A DNA stretch of 64,000 nucleotides from contig NZ_BMPW01000001.1 in assembly GCF_014647795.1 (NCBI RefSeq), positions 806,001-870,000 of the forward strand, in the 5' to 3' direction. Position 1 is the stretch's first letter; every line of letters starts with the position of its first letter. Positions 33,620 through 41,629 of this stretch are shown in pieces. A model generated the notes under the pieces. It was not told the origin of the DNA and did not search any database. It worked only from the letters and a program-made list of their open reading frames with translations. A program made the translations under genes and the position numbers. The DNA is from Actinoplanes campanulatus (lineage in GTDB: Bacteria > Actinomycetota > Actinomycetes > Mycobacteriales > Micromonosporaceae).

Positions 33620-34611
33620 GCGGTCGGCACCGTCACCCAGGCGATCACCGCTCGGTGGTCCGACTCGGCCACCGGATAGACCTTCACGTCCTTCACCCCG
33701 ATCCGCTCGTCGACCAGCACGTGGTCGATGGTGACCGGTGGGATCGGATCCCCGTCGTACGGCCCCCAGCTGCCCACCAGGCCCTTCCCGACGGCGTCGG
33801 CGGCGTCCCGGTAGCCGGTGCCGATCAGATCGCGCAGCTGCCGGTGATCGAGCGTCGCGTTGAAATCGCCCATCAGGATCTTCGGCAGCCCGCCCTCGGC
33901 CGGCACCTGCTCCCGCAGATCGGTCGACCAGCCGGGGATCCGGTCCCGCTCCGACGGGGCGAGCGGGTGCACCGACTCGACGTAGATCGTCCCGGCGCCC
34001 GGCACCTGGACGGCGGCGTGGGCCTGCTGGAAGCCGCCGGTGTTGCGCTTGGCGGCCTGCTCGGCGAACGGGTAGCGGGAGTAGAGGCCGGAGCCGCTCG
34101 CACCCCACTCCGGGGCGAACTGGCGATGGGGCAGGATCTCCTCGAGACCGGCCACCTGCAACGCGTTCTGCCCGCGCTCGGTGAACTCCTGCACGGCCAG
34201 CACATCCACCCGCTGCTCCCGGACCAGCTTCACGACCGCCTCCGGGTCGGCGCCGCTGAACAGCAGGTTCGCCGTCATCACCCGCAACTCGACGCCGCTT
34301 TCCGGCCCCTTGTCCGAGTCGGGCAGGGCGCGCGGCACCACGGCCACCGCGAAACCGAACGCGATCAGCGCCGCCACGGCGGCGGCCGCCCACCGGCGGG
34401 CGATCAGCGACGCGGCGAGCGGGATCAGGGTCCACACCGCGACGTACGGCGTGAACGCCAGGAACATGACCCAGTGGCCGGCCTCCCACCCGAAGGTGCG
34501 CCCCAGCAGCCAGACGGCGGCCGGGATCAGCGACAACCAGAGCAGGACGGTGAGAACGATGCGGCGGCGCCGGGCCGGGCGGGCCGCCGGCGGCGCGTCG
34601 GTGATCGTCAT
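33616..34611 (-). CDS. Membrane-anchored endonuclease/exonuclease/phosphatase family protein
   Basis: 331 aa from ATG 34611. Three N-terminal hydrophobic segments (about 18-36, 45-65, 75-95) anchor an EEP-fold domain outside the membrane. Catalytic motifs: MTANLLFSGADPE, VLAVQEFTERG (metal Glu), VESVHPLAPSERD, ILMGDFNATLDHRQL, IDHVLVDER and SDHRAVIAWV (catalytic Asp-His). The family covers extracellular nucleases, sphingomyelinases and phosphoinositide phosphatases, so substrate is open. GGATAACGT before the start may be a leaderless -10 box. Confidence 0.9.
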   Translation of the reverse strand: MTITDAPPAARPARRRRIVLTVLLWLSLIPAAVWLLGRTFGWEAGHWVMFLAFTPYVAVWTLIPLAASLIARRWAAAAVAALIAFGFAVAVVPRALPDSDKGPESGVELRVMTANLLFSGADPEAVVKLVREQRVDVLAVQEFTERGQNALQVAGLEEILPHRQFAPEWGASGSGLYSRYPFAEQAAKRNTGGFQQAHAAVQVPGAGTIYVESVHPLAPSERDRIPGWSTDLREQVPAEGGLPKILMGDFNATLDHRQLRDLIGTGYRDAADAVGKGLVGSWGPYDGDPIPPVTIDHVLVDERIGVKDVKVYPVAESDHRAVIAWVTVPTA

Positions 34612-34696
34612 GGCCGCGACGTTATCCGCCCGCCGCCACCGGCCGACGGTCAACGCGGTTCACGTCACATCATCGACGCCGACGGCAGCCCGGGGC

Positions 34697-34763
34697 GGAG
34701 TCCGGCTGGTTGTCAGGGCTGTCTGAGCGCCGCTGAGACAGCCCTGACAACCAGCCGGACTCC
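34697..34763 (-). terminator. Perfect 28-bp inverted repeat downstream of the M16 pair
   Basis: Arms at 34697-34724 and 34736-34763 are exactly complementary over 28 bp with an 11-nt loop. It lies 7 bp beyond the stop of the second M16 gene and upstream of the EEP gene, fitting a very stable operon end. There is no U-run. The length exceeds usual intrinsic terminators. Confidence 0.75.
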
Positions 34764-34769
34764 CCACCG

Positions 34770-36110
34770 TCAGACCTCGGCGTCGGCCAGGTCGCCGAAC
34801 TCGGCCAGCTCGTCCCGGATCACCGTGCCGTCACCCTCGACGACCAGGGTCAGCCGGTCGGTCGACAGATGGTCGGCGGCTGCCCGCGACACCTGCTCGA
34901 CGGTCGCCTCCAGATACTCCCGGCGCAGCGTCTCGTAGTAGTCGTCGGGCAGGCCGTGCACCACCAGGGTGGCCAGCGCGCCGGCGATCGCGCCCGGCGT
35001 CTGCATCTCCACCGACAGCTGGCCGGCCCGCCAGGAACGCGCCACCTCCAGCTCCGCCTCGGTCACCCCCTCGGCCTCGGTACGAGCGATCTCGCCAAGG
35101 GTGTCCCGGATCGCCGGGGCGGTCACCGCGGTCTGCACCCCGGCGGCCACCTCGAACCGGCCGGACCGGCGGGTCATCGCGTACGAGCCGCGGATGCCGT
35201 ACGTGTACCCCTTCACCTCGCGGATCAGGTGGTTCAGCCGGGACGTGAAGGCGCCGCCCAGCACGGTCGCGGCCAGCGTCATCGGCACGTAGTCGGGGGT
35301 CGCCCGCTCCGGCGCCCGGTGCCCCAGCCGCAGCGTCGACTGCACCGATCCGGGCCGGTCCACCAGGATCGTGCGCCGCCGGTCGGGCAGCACCACGCCG
35401 AGCGGGCCGGCCGGCTCCAGCGGCTCCCCCGAGGTGCCCTCGAAGGCGGCCTCGGCGAGCGCGTTCAGATCCAGACCGTCCAGGTCACCGGCGACCAGCA
35501 GCACGCCCGGCCGCAGCAGCCACGCCTCGTGGAAGGCCAGCACGTCCTCCACCGTCACCGCGGCCACCGAGGTGGGGTCGCCGTGCAGCGGGCGGCTGTA
35601 CCTCCCGTCGGCGCCGAACAGGTCGCCGCGCAGGGCCGCGTCGGCCCGCGGACCGGGCTGCGCCCAGTCCATCCGCAGCGCGGTCACCTCGTCGTCGCGG
35701 ACGCGGGCCACGTCCGCCGGATCCAGCTTCGGGGTCCGGGCGGCCTCGGCGGCCAGGCGGACCGCGCCGGCCAGCAGCGGGCCGGGCGCCGACACGCCGA
35801 CCCGGAAGGCGTCCCAGTCCACCGACGGGGCGAGCTCCGCGCCCAGGCCCTCCAGCGCCAGGGCGTACGCCGCCGAGTCACGCTTGCGGGTGCCCTCCTC
35901 CATCGACTTGGCGAGCACCGTGGCGGTGCCCTCCCGGCCGTCGGTCTCCCGGGCGGCGCCGGCGTCCAGCAGCAGGACGGCGCTGGCCAGGATCTGGCCC
36001 GGCAGATGGGCGGCGATGACGGTGCCGCCGTGCGCGGAGATCCGGCGGACGGCCGGGAACGCGTACGGGCGGGCGTCGCCCGGGGCCGGGCGGGACGTGA
36101 CGAGGGTCAT
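34770..36110 (-). CDS. M16 peptidase-like subunit lacking the zinc motif
   Basis: 446 aa from ATG 36110, overlapping the first M16 gene by ATGA. M16 fold is evident (GHRAPERATPDYVPMTLAATVLGGAFTSRLNHLIREVKGYTYGIRGSY, the C-domain signature), but the place of the HxxEH inverted zinc motif reads as HLPGQILASAVLLLDAGAARE with no H-x-x-E-H. It is therefore a catalytically inactive partner, as in mitochondrial processing peptidase alpha or PqqF/G-type pairs. Acts together with the upstream subunit. Confidence 0.9.
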   Translation of the reverse strand: MTLVTSRPAPGDARPYAFPAVRRISAHGGTVIAAHLPGQILASAVLLLDAGAARETDGREGTATVLAKSMEEGTRKRDSAAYALALEGLGAELAPSVDWDAFRVGVSAPGPLLAGAVRLAAEAARTPKLDPADVARVRDDEVTALRMDWAQPGPRADAALRGDLFGADGRYSRPLHGDPTSVAAVTVEDVLAFHEAWLLRPGVLLVAGDLDGLDLNALAEAAFEGTSGEPLEPAGPLGVVLPDRRRTILVDRPGSVQSTLRLGHRAPERATPDYVPMTLAATVLGGAFTSRLNHLIREVKGYTYGIRGSYAMTRRSGRFEVAAGVQTAVTAPAIRDTLGEIARTEAEGVTEAELEVARSWRAGQLSVEMQTPGAIAGALATLVVHGLPDDYYETLRREYLEATVEQVSRAAADHLSTDRLTLVVEGDGTVIRDELAEFGDLADAEV

Positions 36111-37420
36111 GACGGCTCCCCGGGAAGGTAGGTGAGGGTGACGCGGGACTCGGGGCGCAGCACTTCCTTCGCCGCCGCGGTGAGGTCCTCGGCAGTGACG
36201 GCCAGCCACTGCGACAGGCGCTCGGCGGCCGCGGCCGGGTCACCGAACTGCGTGGCGTACCGGCCGAGAGTGTCGGCCCGGCCGCCGGCCGTGGACACCT
36301 GCCGCCACCAGGCGGTGGTGAGCAGCGCCTTGGCCCGGTTCAGCTCGTCGTCGGTGACCGGCTCGTCGATCAGGCTGCGCATCACGTCGGACAGGCCCGC
36401 CTCCAGGGTCTCCAGGGAGACGCCGTCCTTGGCGGTGGCCGTGACGATGAGCGGGGCGGGGGCGTGTGCCAGGTCCACGCCGTACGCGCCGATGTAGTCC
36501 GGCTGGGCGATCCGGGCGCCGTCGGCGAGGCGCTGGTAGAGGCGACTGCCCCGCCCGTTGCCGAGCACCGTGGCGAGGACGGTCATCGTGTCGTACCCCT
36601 TGGTCCCGAACGGATAGGTCCGGTGCGAGAGATAGATCCGCGGGGCCGGCACCGCGGCCGTCACCTCCTCCCGGGCCGGCTCGGGGGCCGGGGTGGGCAA
36701 CGTGCCGTCCGGCGCCGGCGGGATGTCCGGCACCGTGGCGATCGCCCCGAAATACTTCTCCGCCAGTGCGAACACCTCGGCTGCGGTGGTGTCGCCGACG
36801 ACCGTGAGGACCGCGTTGTTCGGCGCGTAGTACTGCTGGTGGAACGCCTTGAAGGTGTCCAGGTCCGCCGCGTTCAGGTCCTCCATCGACCCGATCGTGG
36901 CGTGATGGTACGGATGGCCCTGCGGGTAGAGCAGGGGCAGCAGGCGCAGCCAGGCGTCGCCGTAGGGCACGTTCTCGTACCGTTGGCGCCGCTCGTTCTT
37001 CACCACCTCGCGCTGGTTGTCCAGCGTCTCCTGGGTGAGCGCCGGAACCAGCCCGCCCATCCGGTCCGCCTCGAGCCACAGCGCCAGCTCCAGGTGCTCG
37101 GAGGGCATGGTCTCGAAGTAGTTCGTCCGGTCCGGGTTGGTCGTCGCGTTCAGCGAGCCGCCGTTGCCCTGCACCAGCTTCATGTGCTCGGTCTTCTTCA
37201 CGTGCTGCGACCCCTCGAACATCAGGTGCTCGAAGAGGTGCGCGAACCCGGTCTGGCCCGGCGGTTCGTGCCGGGAGCCGACGTCGTACCAGAGGTTGAC
37301 GCAGACGACGGGCGCCGTCCGGTCCTCGCTGACGACGACGCGCAGGCCGTTCGCGAGCCGCGTGGTTTCGATGGGCCACGGATAACCGGTCGTGGCGACC
37401 GGTGCGATTGGTGACGTCAC
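36107..37420 (-). CDS. M16 zinc metallopeptidase, active subunit
   Basis: 437 aa. Inverted zinc motif HLFEH at residues 61-65 (GFAHLFEHLMFEGSQHV) with the third ligand in NQREVVKNERRQR (E138/E143) at the expected spacing. C-terminal domain has the R-Y pair in GRGSRLYQRL and IGAYGVDLAHAPAPLIV. It pairs with the inactive subunit encoded directly downstream, so a heterodimeric insulinase-type peptidase is inferred. No signal peptide is seen; cytoplasmic. Confidence 0.93.
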   Translation of the reverse strand: MTSPIAPVATTGYPWPIETTRLANGLRVVVSEDRTAPVVCVNLWYDVGSRHEPPGQTGFAHLFEHLMFEGSQHVKKTEHMKLVQGNGGSLNATTNPDRTNYFETMPSEHLELALWLEADRMGGLVPALTQETLDNQREVVKNERRQRYENVPYGDAWLRLLPLLYPQGHPYHHATIGSMEDLNAADLDTFKAFHQQYYAPNNAVLTVVGDTTAAEVFALAEKYFGAIATVPDIPPAPDGTLPTPAPEPAREEVTAAVPAPRIYLSHRTYPFGTKGYDTMTVLATVLGNGRGSRLYQRLADGARIAQPDYIGAYGVDLAHAPAPLIVTATAKDGVSLETLEAGLSDVMRSLIDEPVTDDELNRAKALLTTAWWRQVSTAGGRADTLGRYATQFGDPAAAAERLSQWLAVTAEDLTAAAKEVLRPESRVTLTYLPGEPS

Positions 37421-37546
37421 CCGACCAATCTTGCCCTGTCCCGGACGATTCCGGCGCGGCCGGATGTCATTCTCGATGGCGCGTGATCACGGCGGGTGCG
37501 ATGCTGGGCGCCGTGTTCGAGGACGTGCCCCGGGGAGAATGACCAG

Positions 37547-37969
37547 ATGGCTGACATATCGATCCGGCCCGGACTGGCCATCCCCGAGGCCGAGCTGAGC
37601 TGGCGGTTCTCCCGCTCCAGCGGCCCGGGTGGGCAGGGCGTGAATACGACGGACTCGCGTGTTGAGCTGTCCTGGGACCTGGCCGGGTCCGACGTGCTCT
37701 CGTCGGCGTTGAAGGTCAGAGCCATCGAGCGGCTGGCCGGCCGCCTGGTCACCGGGGTACTGACGATCACGGCGTCGGAGCACCGCTCCCAGCTTCGCAA
37801 CCGTGAGGCCGCCGAGGCGCGGCTCGCGGCCGTCGTCGCGGCGGCCGTCGCGCCGCCGCCGCGCGCCCGTCGGCAGACGAAGCCGACCCGCGGTTCGGTG
37901 GAGCGGCGCATCGCCGAGAAGAAGCGGCGCGGCCAGGTAAAACGCGGCCGACGCGGAGACATCGACTGA
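37547..37969 (+). CDS. arfB: Peptidyl-tRNA hydrolase ArfB-like (release-factor GGQ domain)
   Basis: 140 aa from ATG 37547 with GGGGAG before it. RF-1 domain protein with SRSSGPGGQGVNTTDSRVEL (26-45): the GGQ loop that hydrolyses peptidyl-tRNA on stalled ribosomes. The basic tail (RRQTKPTRGSVERRIAEKKRRGQVKRGRRGD) enters the mRNA channel in this family. A diverged, frameshifted copy of the 3' half is found 2.4 kb away (40331-40561). Confidence 0.92.
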   Translation: MADISIRPGLAIPEAELSWRFSRSSGPGGQGVNTTDSRVELSWDLAGSDVLSSALKVRAIERLAGRLVTGVLTITASEHRSQLRNREAAEARLAAVVAAAVAPPPRARRQTKPTRGSVERRIAEKKRRGQVKRGRRGDID

Positions 37970-37987
37970 ATCGGCACTAACCAGAGA

Positions 37988-38019
37988 AGCCCCGCCCAGG
38001 ACCTACCTGGGCAGGGGCT
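37988..38019 (+). terminator. Terminator of arfB
   Basis: AGCCCCGCCCAGG / CCTGGGCAGGGGCT, 13-bp stem with one bulge, 5-nt loop, then TTTCCT; 18 bp after the stop. Confidence 0.8.
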
Positions 38020-38224
38020 TTCCTATTTGAAGAGCGCAACGATCGCGGGTGGCCGGCGGTGCTCGTCGGTCAGCCTGCCGCCTGGACCGTTCCGTTGGCG
38101 TTCGTCGTCATGGTGGGCGTCTCGTTGCGCCTGCACGCACCCGAGTCCCTGCGGGGTTGCAGCATTTAAGGATCTTTAAGGTACGAACCCCGTCCGCTGG
38201 CGAACGAGGCACGTAAACACGGGC
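38020..38224. other. Intergenic, left edge of the accessory island
   Basis: About 200 bp without a gene. Contains the direct stretch TTTAAGGATCTTTAAGG at 38166-38182, markedly AT-rich for this window, just before the next start; it may be a promoter. Confidence 0.4.
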
Positions 38225-38971
38225 ATGAGGAGATCACGCAGCAGTGCATACCGGCGGCCGGGCAGTGGACTCACCGGGCGCAACCGCAAGATCGCCATCG
38301 GACTCGCCGTCGCAACCCTGGCCGGCGGCGCGTTCGCCGTCAGCACGGGCATGAGCAACGCCGCCACCAACTGCTCCGGCCTGGACCAGTCGCTGCGCGA
38401 CACTCTCTCCTTCATGGCCGAACAGCGTGCGAACCCCAACGCGCAGACCAACGCCGTGCTGGCGAACCGCCAGGCCGTGGTCGACATGATCAACGTGCAG
38501 CGTCAGCAGGCCGGCTGCACCGCGAACATCGCCGCGCCGCCGGCCGCGAATCCCCCGGCGAACCAGCCCGACACGGGTTCGGACCAGAGTGGAGCGACGG
38601 GGAACGCCGGAGCCGGCTCCGGTAACATCGACGCTTTGGTGCCGGCGCTGGGTTTCAGCCCGGGCGATCCGAACGCGACGGCCGACCGCGTGGGCCCTAC
38701 CGGGGTAAATGTTCCCGGTCGCTGCCCACCCACTCAAGCCCAAGTGAACGCGCAGGTAGCGCTCAAGAATGCGAACTTTCCGAGTGGAACGGACCTTGAA
38801 AGCCGCATCCAACGTTTTGAAAAGACCTTGTCGGCGATTCAAGACCTGAAATGCCCCGCATCTTCCACGACTTTGCTGGGCCGCTTGAATTCCTTGACCG
38901 CGCTGCGCGCAAACGCGGACCGCGATAACATCCTGCGTGGTTTGGGTTTGAACGAAACGCCAGCGGGATAA
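38225..38971 (+). CDS. Secreted protein of unknown function with chimeric codon usage
   Basis: 248 aa. Basic N-terminus and hydrophobic signal (about 20-47, KIAIGLAVATLAGGAFAVSTGMSNAA), then a small Cys-bounded domain (NCSGLDQSLRDTLSFMAEQ to QQAGC, about 49-98), a Pro/Ala/Gly linker (about 99-150) and a second Cys-bounded domain (GRCPPTQAQVN to LKCPASSTTLLGRLNSL). No family name assigned. The first two thirds use GC-ending codons like the genome; from about 38740 the codons are mixed (TTT, GAA, TTG, AAT, GAT), suggesting the C-terminal part has a different origin. Inserted next to arfB. Confidence 0.6.
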   Translation: MRRSRSSAYRRPGSGLTGRNRKIAIGLAVATLAGGAFAVSTGMSNAATNCSGLDQSLRDTLSFMAEQRANPNAQTNAVLANRQAVVDMINVQRQQAGCTANIAAPPAANPPANQPDTGSDQSGATGNAGAGSGNIDALVPALGFSPGDPNATADRVGPTGVNVPGRCPPTQAQVNAQVALKNANFPSGTDLESRIQRFEKTLSAIQDLKCPASSTTLLGRLNSLTALRANADRDNILRGLGLNETPAG

Positions 38972-39330
38972 AGCCGCGGGGAATGCGGCGCCGTAAACCG
39001 CGCCAGCGAAACAAGCGGCAACGGCAACCCTGATCCTTCGCGGATCCTGATCCACCGCACGGAACCGGCTCGCCGGAGGCCCTCGCACCACCGGGGGTCT
39101 CCGGCGCGTCCGTGTGTGGGCCATGCGCGCGGTGATCTTCGTCGCTGAGTCGGCCGTGGCTGCCGCGCAGCCGCACCTTCGGCCGCAGTCTTCCGCCCGT
39201 GGCGCCAACGGCATATCGCCTGGAGGTTGCTCGAGTCGTGGTCGTCGCCGTGCTCGATGCGGTCGACCTCGTTGGCCGGCGCTCCGCATGGTCCGACCGC
39301 GAGCGATGGCGGTCGGACCGTTTCGTTGTC
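38972..39330 (-). pseudogene. Remnant of an HNH endonuclease
   Basis: On the minus strand from about 39330 to 39090 a frame reads PCGAPANEVDRIEHGDDHDSSNLQAICRWRHGRKTAAE. This is the HNH core, C-GA-A-EVDHI---GDDH---NLQ-IC--CH--KTAAE, but the catalytic His of VDHI is Arg and the second Cys of the zinc pair is Arg (CRWRH). No intact start or N-terminal half is found. HNH proteins of this form sit next to phage packaging genes, so a dead mobile element is implied. Confidence 0.55.
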
Positions 39331-39334
39331 TTGT

Positions 39335-39662
39335 TCAGCTCTCGCGGAGACTTCGCACGATCGCGTCGGGATCGAAGTCCTGCGGTGACTGATCGGGGAC
39401 GCCGTGACCGGGAACGAGAGCAGGCTTCATCGCGGCTCCCGTCTCGGAGGCCGGTTGAGCGAGGGCGGCTTGGTAGCTCAACTCGCGACCCTGCCGGGTG
39501 ATCTCCGTGGGCGTGTCCGCGTCGATGTGGGCTGCCATCTCGGGCGTGAGGTGGAAACGTCTCACGGTGTGGTCGATGAAGACCTCGCGAGTCGGGCGAG
39601 GCGCCTTCGCGCGGTGGCCTGGGCTACGGCATCAGCGATGCGGTCCTCGTCAGAGCGCACTA
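39335..39662 (-). pseudogene. Frameshifted small gene B of the decayed island
   Basis: From GTG at 39662 (TAGTG overlap with the preceding gene's stop) the frame reads VRSDEDRIADAVAQATARRRLARLA, then a stop. Shifting one base continues as REVFIDHTVRRFHLTPEMAAHIDADTPTE to ending IVRSLRES at 39335. The smooth helix across the shift implies an original gene of about 107 codons with a single frameshift near 39590. Family not recognised. Confidence 0.5.
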
Positions 39663-40186
39663 ACGGCTCCGCTCCGGCTGCCGGTCCGTCGCACCGTTGC
39701 CGGTGACCGGCGACTTGTCCGGCAACGGATCGATGCTATACGCCTCGGTGTCGATGCCGGTCATGTAGGCATCGAGGTCCGCCCATGCCAACACGAGACG
39801 GTTCTCGCGTCCGGGCATGTGGCAAAGCGGGTCACCCTGCCAGATGCGCCGGTAGTGTCCTGTGACGATCCGGCCATCGGCGGAATCCCGACCGGCGTCG
39901 GTGGAGCGATGGCCGAGAACCGACAATGCACTCGCGAGGCGTCGGATGGCGGTGCGGTTGCCCTCGGCCTCGTTGCGAATAGCGTCAGACTTCTCACGTT
40001 CGGCGGCGGTTGTTTCGTTAGCCGCTACGAACGCCGCGTACGCCTCGCGAATCGGCGCGGGGCAGGCCGGATGGTCGAATACGAACTGAGAAAACGTGCG
40101 TGCGATCCACGCGCCGGGCGGTGGCTCGGGCGGTCGGCGGAGCGGGCGATGGGGGCGGTCGGGCGGTGAATGGCGGCGCTCGCCAT
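39660..40186 (-). pseudogene. Decayed gene A upstream of gene B
   Basis: Frame ending GNGATDRQPERSR at 39660 runs upstream as PPPGAWIARTFSQFVFDHPACPAP, REAYAAFVAANETTAAEREK, SDAIRNEAEGNRTAIRRLAS, VLGHRSTDAGRDSADGRIVTGHYRRIWQGD and LVLAWADLDAYMTG, which is protein-like in composition. It has no ATG or GTG in frame before a stop; a plausible N-terminus (MASAAIHRPTAPIARSAD, ATG 40186) is in the next frame, so a frameshift near 40120 is proposed. Helical, charged; unknown family. Confidence 0.45.
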
Positions 40187-40330
40187 CAGTTCGGGCGGGA
40201 GCGTGACGGTCTCGGGCGTCTGCCCGCCCTTGATGGCGGTCGTCTAGTGACGAACCTTCGGAGTCCGAGCGGCGATAGGACGACCGAAGGCGGGACCGTA
40301 GTCATAAAATCCCACGGTCTCGCTCCGGCA

Positions 40331-40561
40331 ACCGCCTGGTCACCGGCGTGCTGACCATCACAGCCTCGGAACACCGCTCGCAGCTGCGCAACCGCGAGGC
40401 CGCCGAGGCCCGGCTCGCCTCCGTCGTGGCCGCCGCCATCACGCCGCCGCCCCCGCCAGCGCCGCGCCACCAAACCGACCCGCGGCTCGGTCGAGCGGCG
40501 CATCGCCGACAAGATGCACCGGGCCCAGGTGAAGCGCGGCCGAGGCGGAGATTTCGACTGA
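40331..40561 (+). pseudogene. Diverged 3' fragment of arfB with frameshift
   Basis: Begins exactly at the codons for RLVTGVLTITASEHRSQLRN and ends at the stop of arfB (GDFD versus GDID). Similarity to 37741-37969 starts abruptly at CCGCCTGGTCACCGG. A frameshift lies near 40465 (PPPPPAPRHQ.. in one frame, RATKPTRGSVERRIADK in the next). It lacks the GGQ half. Differences are spread through all codon positions, so it is not a recent duplicate. Confidence 0.8.
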
Positions 40562-40623
40562 CGTCACTCTTGTGGGTGACTGGCGACTAGTGTCATGGCG
40601 CAACTGGCGCTACGTTAACCCTC

Positions 40624-41514
40624 ATGCCGTCACACCTGCACGAAATACTCATCGAGATGTTTCGGGGACGGCCCTCCCTGGCTGCGGAGCTGCTCGATGG
40701 CCCGCTGCACGGAGATCTCCCCGAGTACGACGAGGCGCACCTCTCCTCAGCCGAGCTGACGGATGTCGCCCCCACCGAGTACCGCGCCGACGCGGTGATC
40801 AGACTGACCCGCGCAGGAACCGACGTCCTGGCCGTCGTGGTGGAGGTTCAACTCCGCATCGACGCCCGGAAACGACGAAGTTGGCTGGCCTATGTGGCCA
40901 CTCTGCACGCACGCTTGAGCTGTCCCGTCGCCCTGCTGGTGATATGTCCGGACGGGGGCGTGGCCGGCTGGGCCGCCAACCCGATCGAGATCGGCCCACC
41001 TGCGTCGAAGGTGATTCCGGTGGCCCTGGGGCCCGATGAGGTTCCCGTCGTCACCGACCCGGCGGCTGCCCAGCGGCTGCCTGAGCTGACCGTGTTGTCC
41101 ACCCTCGCCCACGCTGACCGCGCTGATCCCATTCCGCTGTTCAGGGCTCTGTTCGCAGCTCTCGACGCGGTCGATGTCGACCGCGCGGCTCTATACCATG
41201 ACTTCATGCTCACGGCGTTGTCAGCCGCAACCCGCAAGCTGCTGGAGGATTTCATGACCACCACCGACTACCCGTACAAGAGTGACTGGGCGCGACGGCA
41301 GTTCGCTGCCGGCAGAGCCGAGGGCAAGACCGAGGGCAAGGCCGAGGGCGAAGCCAATGCGATCCTCACCGTGCTGGCGACCCGGGGCTTCGACGTCTCC
41401 GACGATGACCGGGCGAAAATCACCCGGTGCACCGACCTGGAACGGCTCGAGGAATGGCTCCGGCGAGCAGTGACCGTCGAGCGGGTGGAGGATCTGGGGC
41501 TGGAGATCCGTTAG
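40624..41514 (+). CDS. Rpn-like PD-(D/E)XK nuclease-family protein
   Basis: 296 aa from ATG. Core of an Rpn/YhgA-like transposase-nuclease fold: YRADAVIRLTRAGTDVLAVVVEVQLRIDARKRRSW, where the D before the strand and the E-V-Q form the PD-(D/E)XK site, then LAYVATLHARLSCPVALLVICPD. The C-terminus is the usual Rpn tail: GRAEGKTEGKAEGEANAIL charged repeats followed by FDVSDDDRAKITRCTDLERLEEWLRRAVT. Rpn proteins promote recombination and are widespread and multi-copy in actinobacteria. Sits right beside the decayed island. Confidence 0.8.
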   Translation: MPSHLHEILIEMFRGRPSLAAELLDGPLHGDLPEYDEAHLSSAELTDVAPTEYRADAVIRLTRAGTDVLAVVVEVQLRIDARKRRSWLAYVATLHARLSCPVALLVICPDGGVAGWAANPIEIGPPASKVIPVALGPDEVPVVTDPAAAQRLPELTVLSTLAHADRADPIPLFRALFAALDAVDVDRAALYHDFMLTALSAATRKLLEDFMTTTDYPYKSDWARRQFAAGRAEGKTEGKAEGEANAILTVLATRGFDVSDDDRAKITRCTDLERLEEWLRRAVTVERVEDLGLEIR

Positions 41515-41629
41515 GGAAGGCGTCAGCCCGGCGGGCGCGCTGCGGCCGGGAGGTCGCAGCGCGCCGCGTGGAGCCGGCGGTTCGGGGTGGGTTGCGGTTG
41601 ATCGCTGGCTCACCCGTACCGGAAATGGG

